A stretch of 64,000 nucleotides of DNA from Polymorphobacter_B sp038225475 (GTDB lineage Bacteria > Pseudomonadota > Alphaproteobacteria > Sphingomonadales > Sphingomonadaceae), in the NCBI GenBank assembly GCA_038225475.1, contig JBBRRA010000008.1, positions 62,001-126,000 on the forward strand, in the 5' to 3' direction. Within the stretch, counting starts at the first letter, position 1. Every line of letters starts with the position of its first letter. The notes under the pieces were generated by a model. That model saw only the letters and a program-made list of their open reading frames with translations. It was not told where the DNA came from and made no database searches. Made by a program: the position numbers and the translations under genes. Below, in pieces: positions 49,880-59,052 of the stretch.

Positions 49880-51214
49880 ATGCCCATCGACATCACCATG
49901 CCCGCACTCTCCCCGACCATGGAGACCGGCACGCTTGCCAAATGGCTCGTCAAGGTCGGCGACAGCGTCAAGTCGGGCGACGTGCTCGCCGAGATCGAGA
50001 CCGACAAGGCGACGATGGAGGTCGAATCGATCGACGAGGGCACCGTCACCGAATTGCTGACCCCCGAAGGCACCGAGGGCGTCCCGGTCGGGCAGGTGAT
50101 CATGCGGCTGAGCGGGGAGGGGGAGGCGGCGGTGGTTGCCAAGCCTCCCGAAGCGGCAGCTCCGGCCGCCCCCGCAGCAGCAGCGGCACCGAAAGCGGTT
50201 GCGGCAGCGGCGGTTGCGCCGCCCGCGACTGCGGCTGCGCGGGGCCGCGAGGCTGTGGGGGAGGGGGATGCGCCCGCGCCTGACGGCACCCGTATCAACG
50301 CCTCGCCGCTCGCGCGTCGCCTTGCGCAGGCGCAGGGGATCGACCTGGCGAGCATCCGCGGCTCGGGCCCGAACGGGCGGGTCGTGAAAGCCGATCTCGA
50401 CGGGGCGACGGCCGCTCCCGGAGCGGCGCACGCCACGCCTGCCGCCGCGCCGACGGCGGCACGGCAGGTCGTCATGCCCGAAGCAGCGCCGAAATCCGCA
50501 CCGACCTACCCGCCGCCCGAAGGCGTGCCCGCCGAGGCGGTCAAGCTCAGCTCGATGCGCAAGACCATCGCGCGGCGGCTGGCGGAATCGAAGGCGACGG
50601 TGCCGCATTTCTACCTGACGGTGGATGTACGCCTCGATGCGCTGCTGAAGCTGCGCGGGGAATTGAACGCCAGCCTCGAAAAGTCCGGCGTCAAGCTGTC
50701 GGTCAACGACCTGCTGATCAAGGCGCTCGGCCTCGCGCTGGCGCAGGTGCCCGACGCGAACGTGCAGTTCGCCGGCGACACGCTCTACAAGTTCGGCCGC
50801 GCCGACGTGTCGGTGGCGGTGGCGATCCCCGGCGGGCTGATCACGCCGATCATCGCCGACGCCGCGAACAAGCGGCTGAGCGTGATTGCGACCGAGATGA
50901 AGGACCTCGCCGCGCGCGCCCGCGACGGCAAGCTGAAACCGGAGGAATATACCGGCGGCACCGCGTCGATCTCCAACCTCGGCATGTTCGGCATCAAGCA
51001 GTTCGACGCGGTCATCAACCCGCCGCAGGGCCTGATCCTCGCGGTCGGCGCGGGCGAGGCGCGACCCTATGTGGTCGACGGCGCGCTCGGCATCGCTACC
51101 GTGATGAGCGCCACCGGCAGCTTCGATCACCGCGCCATCGACGGCGCGGTGGGGGCAGAGTTTATGGCCGCGTTCAAGATATTGGTCGAAGCGCCGTTGG
51201 GTATGCTGGCGTGA
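49880..51214 (+). CDS. pdhC: Pyruvate dehydrogenase E2, dihydrolipoyl acetyltransferase
   Basis: 444 residues. Order: lipoyl domain (MPALSPTMETGTLAKWLVKVGD, lipoyl Lys in ETDKATMEVE), long Ala/Pro linker, E1/E3-binding domain (INASPLARRLAQAQGIDLAS, GSGPNGRVVKADL), then the catalytic domain ending in the active-site motif FDHRAIDGAVGAEFM. It transfers acetyl groups to CoA and forms the complex core. A 24-base spacer with AGG follows the low-GC ORF; the end overlaps lpdA by GTGA. Confidence 0.97.
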   Translation: MPIDITMPALSPTMETGTLAKWLVKVGDSVKSGDVLAEIETDKATMEVESIDEGTVTELLTPEGTEGVPVGQVIMRLSGEGEAAVVAKPPEAAAPAAPAAAAAPKAVAAAAVAPPATAAARGREAVGEGDAPAPDGTRINASPLARRLAQAQGIDLASIRGSGPNGRVVKADLDGATAAPGAAHATPAAAPTAARQVVMPEAAPKSAPTYPPPEGVPAEAVKLSSMRKTIARRLAESKATVPHFYLTVDVRLDALLKLRGELNASLEKSGVKLSVNDLLIKALGLALAQVPDANVQFAGDTLYKFGRADVSVAVAIPGGLITPIIADAANKRLSVIATEMKDLAARARDGKLKPEEYTGGTASISNLGMFGIKQFDAVINPPQGLILAVGAGEARPYVVDGALGIATVMSATGSFDHRAIDGAVGAEFMAAFKILVEAPLGMLA

Positions 51215-52605
51215 GCGAACCCTTCGACCTCGCCATCCTCGGCTCCGGTCCCGGCGGCTATGTCGCCGCGATCCGCGCGGCGCAGCTCGGCCTGAAGGTC
51301 GCGATCGTCGAGCGCGAGCGGCTCGGCGGTATCTGTTTAAACTGGGGGTGCATCCCGACCAAGGCGCTGCTGCGGACATCCGAAATCTACCATTACATGC
51401 AGCACGCCGACGCTTATGGGCTGTCGGCGACCGGCGTGTCGTTCGACCTGCCGAAGGTCGTCGAGCGGTCGCGCAAGGTGGCGGGGCAATTGAACGCCGG
51501 CGTCAAGGGGTTGATGAAGAAGCACAAAGTCACGGTCGTCGAAGGCGAGGGGCGGCTGACCGGCGCGGCGCAGCTGACGGTCAGGACCGGCGACCAGGAA
51601 CGCGTGCTCGATGCGAAGAACGTTATCGTCGCGACGGGCGCGCGCGCGCGCGACCTACCCGGCCTGAAGGCCGACGGGCAGCGCATCTGGACCTACCGCC
51701 ACGCGATGGTGCCGCCCGCGATGCCGACCGACCTGCTGGTGATCGGCTCGGGCGCGATCGGCATCGAGTTCGCCAGCTTTTACAGCGACATGGGCGCAAA
51801 GGTTACCGTCGTCGAAATGCTCGGCCGCGTGCTGCCGGTCGAGGATGCCGACATTTCGGCGCACATGCTCAAAACGCTGACCAAGCAGGGCATGACGCTG
51901 CTGACCAGTGCGAAGGTCTCCGACGTCAAACCCGACAAGGACGGCGTGTCGGCGACGATCACCACCGCCGATGGCAAGGCGGCCACCAACCGCTACAGCC
52001 ATGTCATCGTTGCCATTGGCATCGTCGCCAATACCGAGACGATCGGGCTCGAGGCGTTGGGTGTGCAGACCGAACGCGGGCACATCGTTGTCGACCGCTT
52101 CGGCGCGACCAACGTGCCCGGCGTCTGGGCGATCGGCGATGTCGTCGGCGCACCGTGGCTGGCGCACAAGGCAAGCCATGAGGGGGTCGTTGCAGTCGAG
52201 AAGATCGCCGGGCTCAACCCGCATGCGCTGTCGACCGCGAACATCCCCGGCTGCACCTATAGCCGCCCGCAGGTGGCGAGCGTCGGCATGACCGAAGCCA
52301 AGGCAGCGACAAGCGGGCGCAAGCTCAGGGTCGGCAAATTTCCGTTCATCGGCAACGGCAAGGCGATCGCGCTCGGCGAGGCGGAGGGGTTCGTCAAGAC
52401 GGTGTTCGACGCCGAAACTGGCGAGCTGCTCGGCGCGCACATGGTCGGTGCGGAAGTCACCGAGTTGATCCAGGGCTATGTGATCGCGCGCGAGCTCGAG
52501 ACGACCGAAGCCGAGCTGATCGGCACGATCTTTGCGCACCCGACGCTGAGCGAGATGATGAACGAAAGCGTGCTCGGTGCCTATGGGCGGGCGCTGCACT
52601 TTTAG
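51211..52605 (+). CDS. lpdA: Dihydrolipoyl dehydrogenase (E3)
   Basis: 464 residues. It reoxidises the lipoyl groups of the PDH complex with NAD. FAD motif LAILGSGPGGYVAAIRAAQLG; redox disulfide GGICLNWGCIPTKALL; NAD motif LLVIGSGAIGIEFASFY; WAIGDVVGAPWLAHKASHEG; catalytic His pair in FAHPTLSEMMNES. GTG start at 51211 overlaps the pdhC stop. Convergent with the barrel protein, stops nested in TTAG at 52602-52605. Confidence 0.97.
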   Translation: MSEPFDLAILGSGPGGYVAAIRAAQLGLKVAIVERERLGGICLNWGCIPTKALLRTSEIYHYMQHADAYGLSATGVSFDLPKVVERSRKVAGQLNAGVKGLMKKHKVTVVEGEGRLTGAAQLTVRTGDQERVLDAKNVIVATGARARDLPGLKADGQRIWTYRHAMVPPAMPTDLLVIGSGAIGIEFASFYSDMGAKVTVVEMLGRVLPVEDADISAHMLKTLTKQGMTLLTSAKVSDVKPDKDGVSATITTADGKAATNRYSHVIVAIGIVANTETIGLEALGVQTERGHIVVDRFGATNVPGVWAIGDVVGAPWLAHKASHEGVVAVEKIAGLNPHALSTANIPGCTYSRPQVASVGMTEAKAATSGRKLRVGKFPFIGNGKAIALGEAEGFVKTVFDAETGELLGAHMVGAEVTELIQGYVIARELETTEAELIGTIFAHPTLSEMMNESVLGAYGRALHF

Positions 52606-53549
52606 AGCCGGTAGCGCAGTCCGAGCGATAGCGTGGCGCGCGGGGTTAGCTGAAAGCCGTGAATTCGCTCGTACAGCGGCAGCTGCACGAAGCCGAAGCC
52701 GGTCAACCGCCGCGCCAGCCGGGCCGAGACGCCGGGGCTGAGATAGACCAGTTCGCCGCCGCTGTTGTCGCGGTCGGACTCGACCCCGCGGTCGAGCCCG
52801 GCAACGCGCACATTGAGCTGAAGTTGCGGTGTCAGGGCGGCCCAGCGGGTATAGTCGAGGCCGGCGGACGCGGTGCCGGTGATGCCGGGGCGAAAGTGCG
52901 CGCGGCCGTCGATCGGCACATCGGCCTGCACCTGGATGAAATAGTCGAGCCGCGCTGCAACGCCGCCGAAGTGGTAGGCACCGATGATCGCGTCGGTCGT
53001 GCCGCTGCCGTTCTGGAGGCCCCGATCGAGCAATTCACCTGCCTGCGGCCCGGCGTTGAAACGCGTGCGAAAATTGCCGGTCGGCAGTTTCAGGCCAAGC
53101 GTCACGCCGGTAACGCCGCCGCCACCAAATCCCTGATAGCGAACCGTGATCCGCGCGTCGCCGATACCCTGGGTGAGCGAGTGCGACGCCGCACTATCGC
53201 CCTCGGCCACGGTCAGGTGCGGCCTGATATTGAGCGGCAGCTGAACGTTGATGCCCCAGTCGGGGCTCCAGCTATGGTCGACGCCAAGCGTGACATAGTG
53301 GTTATCCGTGAAGCGCTCGATCTCGCGGTCGGCGGGCAGCGCGACCGCACCGACCCGCCCGGTGCCAGTGCGCAGGTCGGTCTGGGCGATATAGTCGTAG
53401 CGCAGATCGATGTGCGTGCCGGGCTGACCGGTCAAGCCCTGGGAAATCCAGTCGGAAGTCAGCGTGCAGCCGCAGCTTGAACAGGCGGCAGCGGCGATAG
53501 CGGAATTTAACAGTACGGCGCAAAGCGCCGCGCGAAGCGTGATGATCAT
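52602..53549 (-). CDS. Predicted outer-membrane beta-barrel with N-terminal CSSCGC
   Basis: 315 residues from the ATG at 53549 (GGAG eight bases upstream). A signal peptide (MIITLRAALCAVLLNSAIAAA) is followed at once by ACSSCGCTLTSDWISQG, then alternating hydrophobic strands (IDLRYDYIAQTDLR, GINVQLPLNIRPHLTV, GVTLGLKLPTGNF) ending in RATLSLGLRYRL, an outer-membrane C-terminal strand. The cysteine cluster suggests metal or redox chemistry. It lies upstream of a DUF2946 gene, a family often near copper-related loci. The role is inferred only. Confidence 0.75.
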   Translation of the reverse strand: MIITLRAALCAVLLNSAIAAAACSSCGCTLTSDWISQGLTGQPGTHIDLRYDYIAQTDLRTGTGRVGAVALPADREIERFTDNHYVTLGVDHSWSPDWGINVQLPLNIRPHLTVAEGDSAASHSLTQGIGDARITVRYQGFGGGGVTGVTLGLKLPTGNFRTRFNAGPQAGELLDRGLQNGSGTTDAIIGAYHFGGVAARLDYFIQVQADVPIDGRAHFRPGITGTASAGLDYTRWAALTPQLQLNVRVAGLDRGVESDRDNSGGELVYLSPGVSARLARRLTGFGFVQLPLYERIHGFQLTPRATLSLGLRYRL

Positions 53550-53622
53550 GGGAAGCACTCCGGCGGGACGCGCGCGCAGGGCAGCAGCGTCGGCTGGGTT
53601 GAAATACCGGCGGTGGAGACAG

Positions 53623-53988
53623 CTAGAGCGCGGCCGGTGGCCCGGTAGCGGACGGCGGCGGCGCGGCCAGCGCGGGTACAGCGCCCTCTGGTACGCGGGC
53701 TGATAGCGGGACGCTGCTATGCGCCGGCTCGGATGGTATCCCCGCCGTCGTCATCGGTAGGTCGGTCGGCGCGCTCAGTCCGGCGAACGGGCAGTCATGG
53801 CCTGCGTCGGCGGGCGGCGTGCCCTCCGGCGTAGCCGCACCAGCTACAGCGCCATGGCCGGTGCAGATTACCACCACGACACCGTGCGCCGCCGCCGCTG
53901 GCATGAAGCCCGCCGGCAGCAATGCGCGCAACAGCAACGCTGCAAACGCCAGCCGGATACCCCAGACGCTGGCGCGCGGCATCACCAT
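53623..53988 (-). CDS. DUF2946 small secreted/membrane protein
   Basis: 121 residues. RLAFAALLLRALLPAGFMP is the DUF2946 signature helix, followed by VVVVICTGHG, a Pro/Ala-rich tail and GHDCPFAGL (two Cys). The family is exported or membrane-bound, of unknown function, often beside metal-uptake receptors. The ATG at 53988 overlaps the carbonic anhydrase stop by seven bases; 53982 is an alternative start. Confidence 0.8.
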   Translation of the reverse strand: MVMPRASVWGIRLAFAALLLRALLPAGFMPAAAAHGVVVVICTGHGAVAGAATPEGTPPADAGHDCPFAGLSAPTDLPMTTAGIPSEPAHSSVPLSARVPEGAVPALAAPPPSATGPPAAL

Positions 53989-54635
53989 TCGAGCGGCGTG
54001 GCCTCGAAGCGGCCCGTCGCGGTGTCGAGCACCCGCAATAGCCCGTCGGCGATCGAGAAATGCGTGCCGTGCAACTGCAGCGTGCCCGCGGCCTCACGCG
54101 CCGCAACGAACGGGAAGCTGCGCAAATTGGCGAGGCTGAGGCGGATGGCGGCGAGTTCGAGCGCCTCGGCGGCATCGACATCGGCGCTGAGCGCGGCGAC
54201 GGCGCGGATCTGGTCGCGTGCCGGTTCGATGATCGCCATCCAGCGCCCGATGAACGCGCCATGGCCTTCGGCCTTGTCATCGAAACGCCCATCGAGCGAT
54301 GCGGCAATGCCGCCGCACTGGGCATGGCCAAGCACCACGACATGTTCGACCTCGAGCTGCGTCACGGCAAATTCGATGGCGGCAGACGCGCCGTGCTGGC
54401 CGCCGTCGGGCTCGTAGGGTGGCACCAGGTTGGCGACATTGCGCACGACGAACGCCTGCCCCGGTTCGGTATCGAAAATCCGCGTCGGGTCGACCCGGCT
54501 GTCCGAACACGCAATGACCATGATCTTGGGCGACTGCCCGACGTTGGACAGCGCATCGAAGCGCTGGCGCTGTTCGACATACGCACCGCTGCGGAAGCGC
54601 CGATAGCCGTCGAGAAGTTCGGCAAAGTCGGACAT
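53982..54635 (-). CDS. Beta-class carbonic anhydrase
   Basis: 217 residues from the ATG at 54635 (GGAGG upstream). It interconverts CO2 and bicarbonate. Zinc ligands: Cys and the Asp/Arg dyad in VIACSDSRVDPTRIF, then the His and Cys of VVVLGHAQCGGIAA. Other marks: FVVRNVANLVPPYEPDG and SAAIEFAVTQLEVEHVVVLG. Bicarbonate could supply the carboxylases of the cell, including CarB, but no link is shown. It is divergent from lipA. Confidence 0.95.
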   Translation of the reverse strand: MSDFAELLDGYRRFRSGAYVEQRQRFDALSNVGQSPKIMVIACSDSRVDPTRIFDTEPGQAFVVRNVANLVPPYEPDGGQHGASAAIEFAVTQLEVEHVVVLGHAQCGGIAASLDGRFDDKAEGHGAFIGRWMAIIEPARDQIRAVAALSADVDAAEALELAAIRLSLANLRSFPFVAAREAAGTLQLHGTHFSIADGLLRVLDTATGRFEATPLEW

Positions 54636-54748
54636 GGCCCCTCCATTGATTGATGCGACGCGTGGGGTAGCCGAGCCCCGGAGAAGTGACAAGCCGCCAC
54701 GCCCCGGCTTTGGTTGGCACCGGGGCTGTGACACGCTATCTACCGCGC

Positions 54749-55654
54749 ATGACCCAGCCCGAGCCGCTTGCCCGCATCAAAAAGCCAGATTGGTTGCGCG
54801 TTCGCGCGCCGACGTCGGTGGCGTTTGCCGAGACGCGGTCGTTGATGCGACGGCTCAACCTCACCACCGTCTGCGAGGAGGCGGCGTGTCCTAACATTGG
54901 CGAATGCTGGACCCAAAAGCATGCCACTGTGATGATCCTTGGCGATACCTGCACGCGCGCCTGCGCGTTCTGTAACGTCAAGACCGGGCTGCCGCAGGCG
55001 GTCGATGCAGCCGAACCCGAGCGGCTGGCCGAGGCGGCGGCCGAGCTTGGCCTCGAGCATATCGTCATCACCAGCGTCGACCGCGATGATCTGCCAGACG
55101 GCGGCGCGCGGCAGTTCGTCAAGGTGATCGAGGCGCTGCGCGCGCGGGCGCCCAACACGACGATTGAAATCCTGACGCCCGATTTCCGGAACAAGGCGAG
55201 CGTGGCGGTCGAAACGATCGTCGCGGCGCGGCCCGACGTCTATAATCACAATCTCGAAACGGTGCCGCGGCTGTATCCGACGATCCGCCCCGGTGCGCGC
55301 TATTATCATTCGCTGCGGCTGCTCGAGCAGGTCAAGCGGCTCGATCCGACTATTTTCACCAAATCCGGTCTGATGGTGGGACTGGGCGAGGAACGCCTCG
55401 AGATGCATCAGGTCATGGACGACATGCGCTCGGCCGATATCGATTTCCTGACGGTCGGCCAGTATCTGCAGCCGACGCCGCGTCACGCCATGGTCATCGA
55501 GTTCGTCACCCCCGACACGTTCCGCAGCATCGCCTCGATCGCGCGCGCCAAGGGGTTCCTGCTCGTTGCAGCGACGCCGCTGACGCGGTCGAGCTATCAC
55601 GCCGGCGCGGACTTTGCCCGGATGCAGCAGGCCCGCCGGGCGCAGCACGCCTGA
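54749..55654 (+). CDS. lipA: Lipoyl synthase
   Basis: 301 residues. It inserts two sulfurs into octanoyl chains on carrier domains, such as those of PdhB and PdhC here. Auxiliary cluster cysteines in CEEAACPNIGECW; radical SAM motif CTRACAFCNVKTG; then DRDDLPDGGA, NHNLETVPRLYPTIRPGA and TVGQYLQPTPRHAMV. The ATG at 54749 (MTQPEPLARIKKPDWLRV) is chosen; a GTG at 54728 is possible. The stop shares one base with the next start (TGATG). Confidence 0.96.
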   Translation: MTQPEPLARIKKPDWLRVRAPTSVAFAETRSLMRRLNLTTVCEEAACPNIGECWTQKHATVMILGDTCTRACAFCNVKTGLPQAVDAAEPERLAEAAAELGLEHIVITSVDRDDLPDGGARQFVKVIEALRARAPNTTIEILTPDFRNKASVAVETIVAARPDVYNHNLETVPRLYPTIRPGARYYHSLRLLEQVKRLDPTIFTKSGLMVGLGEERLEMHQVMDDMRSADIDFLTVGQYLQPTPRHAMVIEFVTPDTFRSIASIARAKGFLLVAATPLTRSSYHAGADFARMQQARRAQHA

Positions 55655-56139
55655 TGCCGCGCCATGTCGAAACCCGCGTGCTGCCCTACACGCCCGAACA
55701 GGTGTTCGATCTGGTCGCCGATATCGGTCGCTATCCCGAATTCCTGCCGTGGATCCAGGCGATGCGGATCACGTCGAACGACGGGCACAAGGTCGTCGCC
55801 GACATGGTCGTCGGTTTCAAGATGGTACGCGAACGCTTCACCAGCCGCGTGACGCTCGACCGGCCACTGACCATCCATGTCGATTATATCGCCGGGCCGC
55901 TCAAATATCTGCGCAACGACTGGCGGTTCGAGGCCGCACCCGGCGGCACGCTGGTGCACTTCGCGGTCGATTTCGAATTTGCCTCGCGGCTGTTCGAACG
56001 GCTGGCCGGGATGTTCTTTTCAGAAGCTTTCCGCCGGATGGTGGCCTCGTTCGAAGCGCGCGCGGCAGTGCTTTATTCGGCCTCGAGCGCGCCTGTCGCC
56101 CCGGGCATCAACAGGTCGAGCGCTACCAAAACTGCCTGA
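55654..56139 (+). CDS. RatA/COQ10-like START-domain protein
   Basis: 161 residues. ETRVLPYTPEQVFDLVADIGRYPEFLPW, VVADMVVGFKMVRERFTSRV, GPLKYLRNDWRFE and FEFASRLFERLAGMFFSEAFRRMV are typical of the polyketide cyclase/COQ10 group. Members bind ubiquinone and aid its delivery; the toxin name RatA comes from E. coli and need not apply. It is commonly placed after lipA in alphaproteobacteria. The 3' end overlaps the convergent pncC by 67 bases, and the last 15 or so residues look unconserved. Confidence 0.9.
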   Translation: MPRHVETRVLPYTPEQVFDLVADIGRYPEFLPWIQAMRITSNDGHKVVADMVVGFKMVRERFTSRVTLDRPLTIHVDYIAGPLKYLRNDWRFEAAPGGTLVHFAVDFEFASRLFERLAGMFFSEAFRRMVASFEARAAVLYSASSAPVAPGINRSSATKTA

Positions 56140-56591
56140 CGCCGGATTTCGGTGCGCCCAAGATCGCCGAACAACCGGGTGTCGGCGACCACCACATCGG
56201 GATCGCCGTCGCGTGTCGCCCGGGCAAACACGACCATCCCGACCGGTTTGCGATCCGATCCGCCGCCCGGCCCGGCAATTCCGGTGACTGCGACAGCGAC
56301 ATCGGCATGGCTGTGCTTCAGCGCGCCCTGCGCCATTGCCCAAGCCACTGCGACGGATACCGCGCCAAAGGTTTCGAGGATATCGAGGTTGACGCCCAAC
56401 GCTTCGAGCTTGGCCTCGTTCGAATAGGTGACATAGCCGCGATCGACGACATCCGAGGCGCCGGCGATTTCGGTCAGTGCGCCGGCGACCAGACCGCCGG
56501 TGCATGATTCGGCGGTAACCACGGTCAATCCGGCCGCCCGGTTCGCCGCCACAACGGCTGCCGCCAGGTCGAGAACTTGCCTATCGAGCAT
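56073..56591 (-). CDS. pncC: Nicotinamide-nucleotide amidohydrolase (CinA C-terminal domain)
   Basis: 172 residues from the ATG at 56591. It deamidates NMN back to nicotinate mononucleotide in NAD recycling. Signs: TVVTAESCTGGLVAGALTEIAG, VVDRGYVTYSNEAKLEALGV, VSVAVAWAMAQGAL and VAVTGIAGPGGGSDRKPVG. It is the stand-alone form without the N-terminal MoeA-like domain. It overlaps the ispDF end by 11 bases and the convergent RatA-like gene by 67 bases. Confidence 0.93.
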   Translation of the reverse strand: MLDRQVLDLAAAVVAANRAAGLTVVTAESCTGGLVAGALTEIAGASDVVDRGYVTYSNEAKLEALGVNLDILETFGAVSVAVAWAMAQGALKHSHADVAVAVTGIAGPGGGSDRKPVGMVVFARATRDGDPDVVVADTRLFGDLGRTEIRRQAVLVALDLLMPGATGALEAE

Positions 56592-57732
56592 GGGGCACCC
56601 TGACTGTCGCCATTGCCTGCGAGGCGATGCCTTCGCCGCGTCCGGTGAAACCAAGCCCTTCGGTCGTCGTGGCCTTCAGGCTGACGGCGTCGAGCGGTAG
56701 ATCGAGCAACTGCGCCAGCCGCGCGCGCATCGCCGCGCGGTGCGGCCCGACCTTGGGGCGCTCGGCGATGATCGTGACGTCGACATGGTCGATGATGCCG
56801 CCTTTCGCCGCGATCAGCCCGGCTGCGTGTGCCAGAAACCGGTCCGACGATGCGCCGCGCCACTGCGGATCGCTTGGGGGGAAATGCTCGCCAATATCGC
56901 CTGCGCCGATGCAACCGAGCAGCGCATCGGTGAGCGCGTGCAGCCCGACATCGGCATCGCTATGGCCGATCAGCCCTTGCGCGTGCTCGATCCGCAATCC
57001 GCACAGCCATAGATGATCGCCCGGCCCGAAGCGGTGGACATCGAACCCCGACGCACTGCGGCTGATCATGGCTGCGGCCAGCCAGCGTTCGGCGCGGTCG
57101 AAATCTTCGGCATGGGTCAGCTTGAACGCCATTTCATCCCCCGCGACCAGTGCAATCCGCATGCCTGCGGCAAGGCCGACCGCGACATCGTCGGTGGCGG
57201 CGGCATCGGCGCTGCGATGCGCGGCAAGGATTGCCTCAAAATGAAAGCCTTGCGGAGTCTGGACCCGGTGCAGATCGGCGCGATCGACTTCGGTGGCAAC
57301 CGCGCTTGTGCCGCGCCGCAGCGAATCGACCACCGGCAGTGCCGGGGTCGCGCCCGGAGCCGACTCCAATCCGGCAAGAACGCGGTCGATCAGCCCCGCA
57401 CTAACGAACGGCCGGGCTGCATCGTGGATCAGCACGCGCCCTGTTACACCCCGCGCCGCGAGCGCCTCGAGCCCGGCAAGGACCGACGCCTGCCGCGTGG
57501 CGCCGCCATGCACCGGCGCGGGCAGGCGGAGCCCGGCGGTGGCTTCGGCGTACAGCGCCGCATCGTCGGGATGAATGACGACCTGCACATCGCTGACGCC
57601 ATCATGTGCCGCGAACGCATCGATCGACCGCCGCAACAGGGTGATGCCGCCAACGGTGCGATATTGTTTGGGCAGGCCGTCACCGGCACGACTGCCTCGG
57701 CCGCCAGCGACAATCAGGGCATGAACAGTCAT
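56581..57732 (-). CDS. ispDF: Bifunctional IspD/IspF (MEP pathway)
   Basis: 383 residues. The N-terminal IspD part is the CTP transferase: ALIVAGGRGSRAGDGLPKQYR, VVIHPDDAALY, VLIHDAARPFVSAGLIDRV, HRVQTPQGFHF. The C-terminal IspF part (from about residue 228) is the cyclodiphosphate synthase: GFDVHRFGPGD (metal ligands D and H), GLIGHSDADVGLHALTDALLG, HFPPSDPQWRGASS, LKATTTEGLGFTGRGEGIASQA. The fusion is usual in alphaproteobacteria. IspE, the middle enzyme, is at 7805-8629. Confidence 0.97.
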   Translation of the reverse strand: MTVHALIVAGGRGSRAGDGLPKQYRTVGGITLLRRSIDAFAAHDGVSDVQVVIHPDDAALYAEATAGLRLPAPVHGGATRQASVLAGLEALAARGVTGRVLIHDAARPFVSAGLIDRVLAGLESAPGATPALPVVDSLRRGTSAVATEVDRADLHRVQTPQGFHFEAILAAHRSADAAATDDVAVGLAAGMRIALVAGDEMAFKLTHAEDFDRAERWLAAAMISRSASGFDVHRFGPGDHLWLCGLRIEHAQGLIGHSDADVGLHALTDALLGCIGAGDIGEHFPPSDPQWRGASSDRFLAHAAGLIAAKGGIIDHVDVTIIAERPKVGPHRAAMRARLAQLLDLPLDAVSLKATTTEGLGFTGRGEGIASQAMATVRVPHAR

Positions 57733-57742
57733 CGGTCCAGTC

Positions 57743-58933
57743 TCACATCAGCCGCGGCGCATAGCGTTCGATAAGCTGCTCGCGCACCAGCAGGGCGATC
57801 AACGCGTCGCGCTCGGTGGCCGGAATGTGCGGGTAGCGCGCGCCAAGCTCCTGCGCCGAAAACGCCGGGCGCGACAACGCATATTCGGCCGCTGCGAACC
57901 CAAGGCCAAGCGGCTGCTCCCCGCGCGCGGTGACCAGCACGGCCCCGGCGGCGAGGTGACGAACCTCGGCTGCGCGCGCGGTGCGCGCATAGGACACCAG
58001 CGCGGGCGGGACGGGCAGGGTAACCCGATGGACGGGGTTAGACCGCGCGCGCTCGGCATCGATCACCGCATTGCGGAAACCCGAGCTTTCGACGAGCGCT
58101 GCAAGCTGCTGCGCGAGCGTGGTCAAATGTGCGCCGAGTGCGGCCGGTTCACGCCGACCGTCGGGCAGATAGGCGCGCATTGCGGGGTCACTCAGCGCCG
58201 CCGCTTGCAGCAGTTCAAGCACCAGCGCGCCCGAATGCGGTGCTGCCGAAAACGTCACATGCAGCGACGCGCCGTCGTGTGCGAGCGCGTCGTGATAGAC
58301 GCCGCGCGGTACGTACAGCACGTCGCCCGGCCGCATGCGCACCGTCATCGCCAGCGGGCCGCGCGCGGCGTCGATGCGTTGCTGGGCTTCTTCGCCTCCC
58401 GACGCGAGCGCCTCGAGCGGATTGTCGGCGCGATTGGCATAAATCTGCCAAACCTTCTCGCCCTCGCACTGCACCGCGAAAACCTCGTGCAGGTCGAAAT
58501 GCGTCGCAAAGCCCTGGACACCCTTGAACGAGCAATAGACGTTGGCATTGGTCAGCGCCGCGAAATGGTCGCCGAGCAAATCGGTCACGACCCGCAGTTC
58601 GGGCGCGATCTGCTCGACATCATTGGCAACAAGGCTGGCACCCATCGCGAGGAACACCTCGACCTTGGCCGGGTCGGCGCGCCGCACCGGGCCGGCGAGC
58701 GTCGGCACGCTGTCCATGAAGAAATCGGCAAGCACCGGGCGTCGGTTGAGGATCAGGCTCAGATTGCCCTCGGTCCAATGCGGCGCGATGCCAAGCAGTG
58801 TCGAAAGACGCGGCCAGTCGAGCAGCCGCTTCGATGCCGCTCCGCCTGCCGGAATATGCACCGGCCGCCGACCGAAATATTCGCGCATGAACGTGTCGAT
58901 GCCGATCGGCGCAAGCAGGGCGGCGAGGTCCAT
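57743..58933 (-). CDS. JmjC/cupin_4 oxygenase, ribosomal oxygenase-like
   Basis: 396 residues. The iron motif HxD is in FATHFDLHEVFAVQCEG, with the distal His in VPRGVYHDALAH. N-terminal FMREYFGRRPVHIPAG and WTEGNLSLILNRRPV fit the ROXA/YcfD group, Fe(II)/2-oxoglutarate enzymes that hydroxylate arginine in ribosomal protein L16. A C-terminal winged-helix-like segment (RYPHIPATERDALIALLVREQ) is also typical. Target not proven here. It starts divergently from dusB and ends ten bases before ispDF. Confidence 0.88.
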   Translation of the reverse strand: MDLAALLAPIGIDTFMREYFGRRPVHIPAGGAASKRLLDWPRLSTLLGIAPHWTEGNLSLILNRRPVLADFFMDSVPTLAGPVRRADPAKVEVFLAMGASLVANDVEQIAPELRVVTDLLGDHFAALTNANVYCSFKGVQGFATHFDLHEVFAVQCEGEKVWQIYANRADNPLEALASGGEEAQQRIDAARGPLAMTVRMRPGDVLYVPRGVYHDALAHDGASLHVTFSAAPHSGALVLELLQAAALSDPAMRAYLPDGRREPAALGAHLTTLAQQLAALVESSGFRNAVIDAERARSNPVHRVTLPVPPALVSYARTARAAEVRHLAAGAVLVTARGEQPLGLGFAAAEYALSRPAFSAQELGARYPHIPATERDALIALLVREQLIERYAPRLM

Positions 58934-59052
58934 CGCCGCCTGTTACGGAGCCATGTCGGACTTTGCAAACGGCGCGCGCGGCGGCGACGCATTGCTTGCG
59001 TGGAAAGCCGAAATCCGCTAGCGAGCGTGCTTGTTTTTTAGGCATTTTCGCT

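Noticed and set aside
55654..56139. RatA-like gene as the toxin of a toxin-antitoxin pair
   Set aside because: It follows lipA and has no small partner of the RatB type; the COQ10-like role is the better reading.
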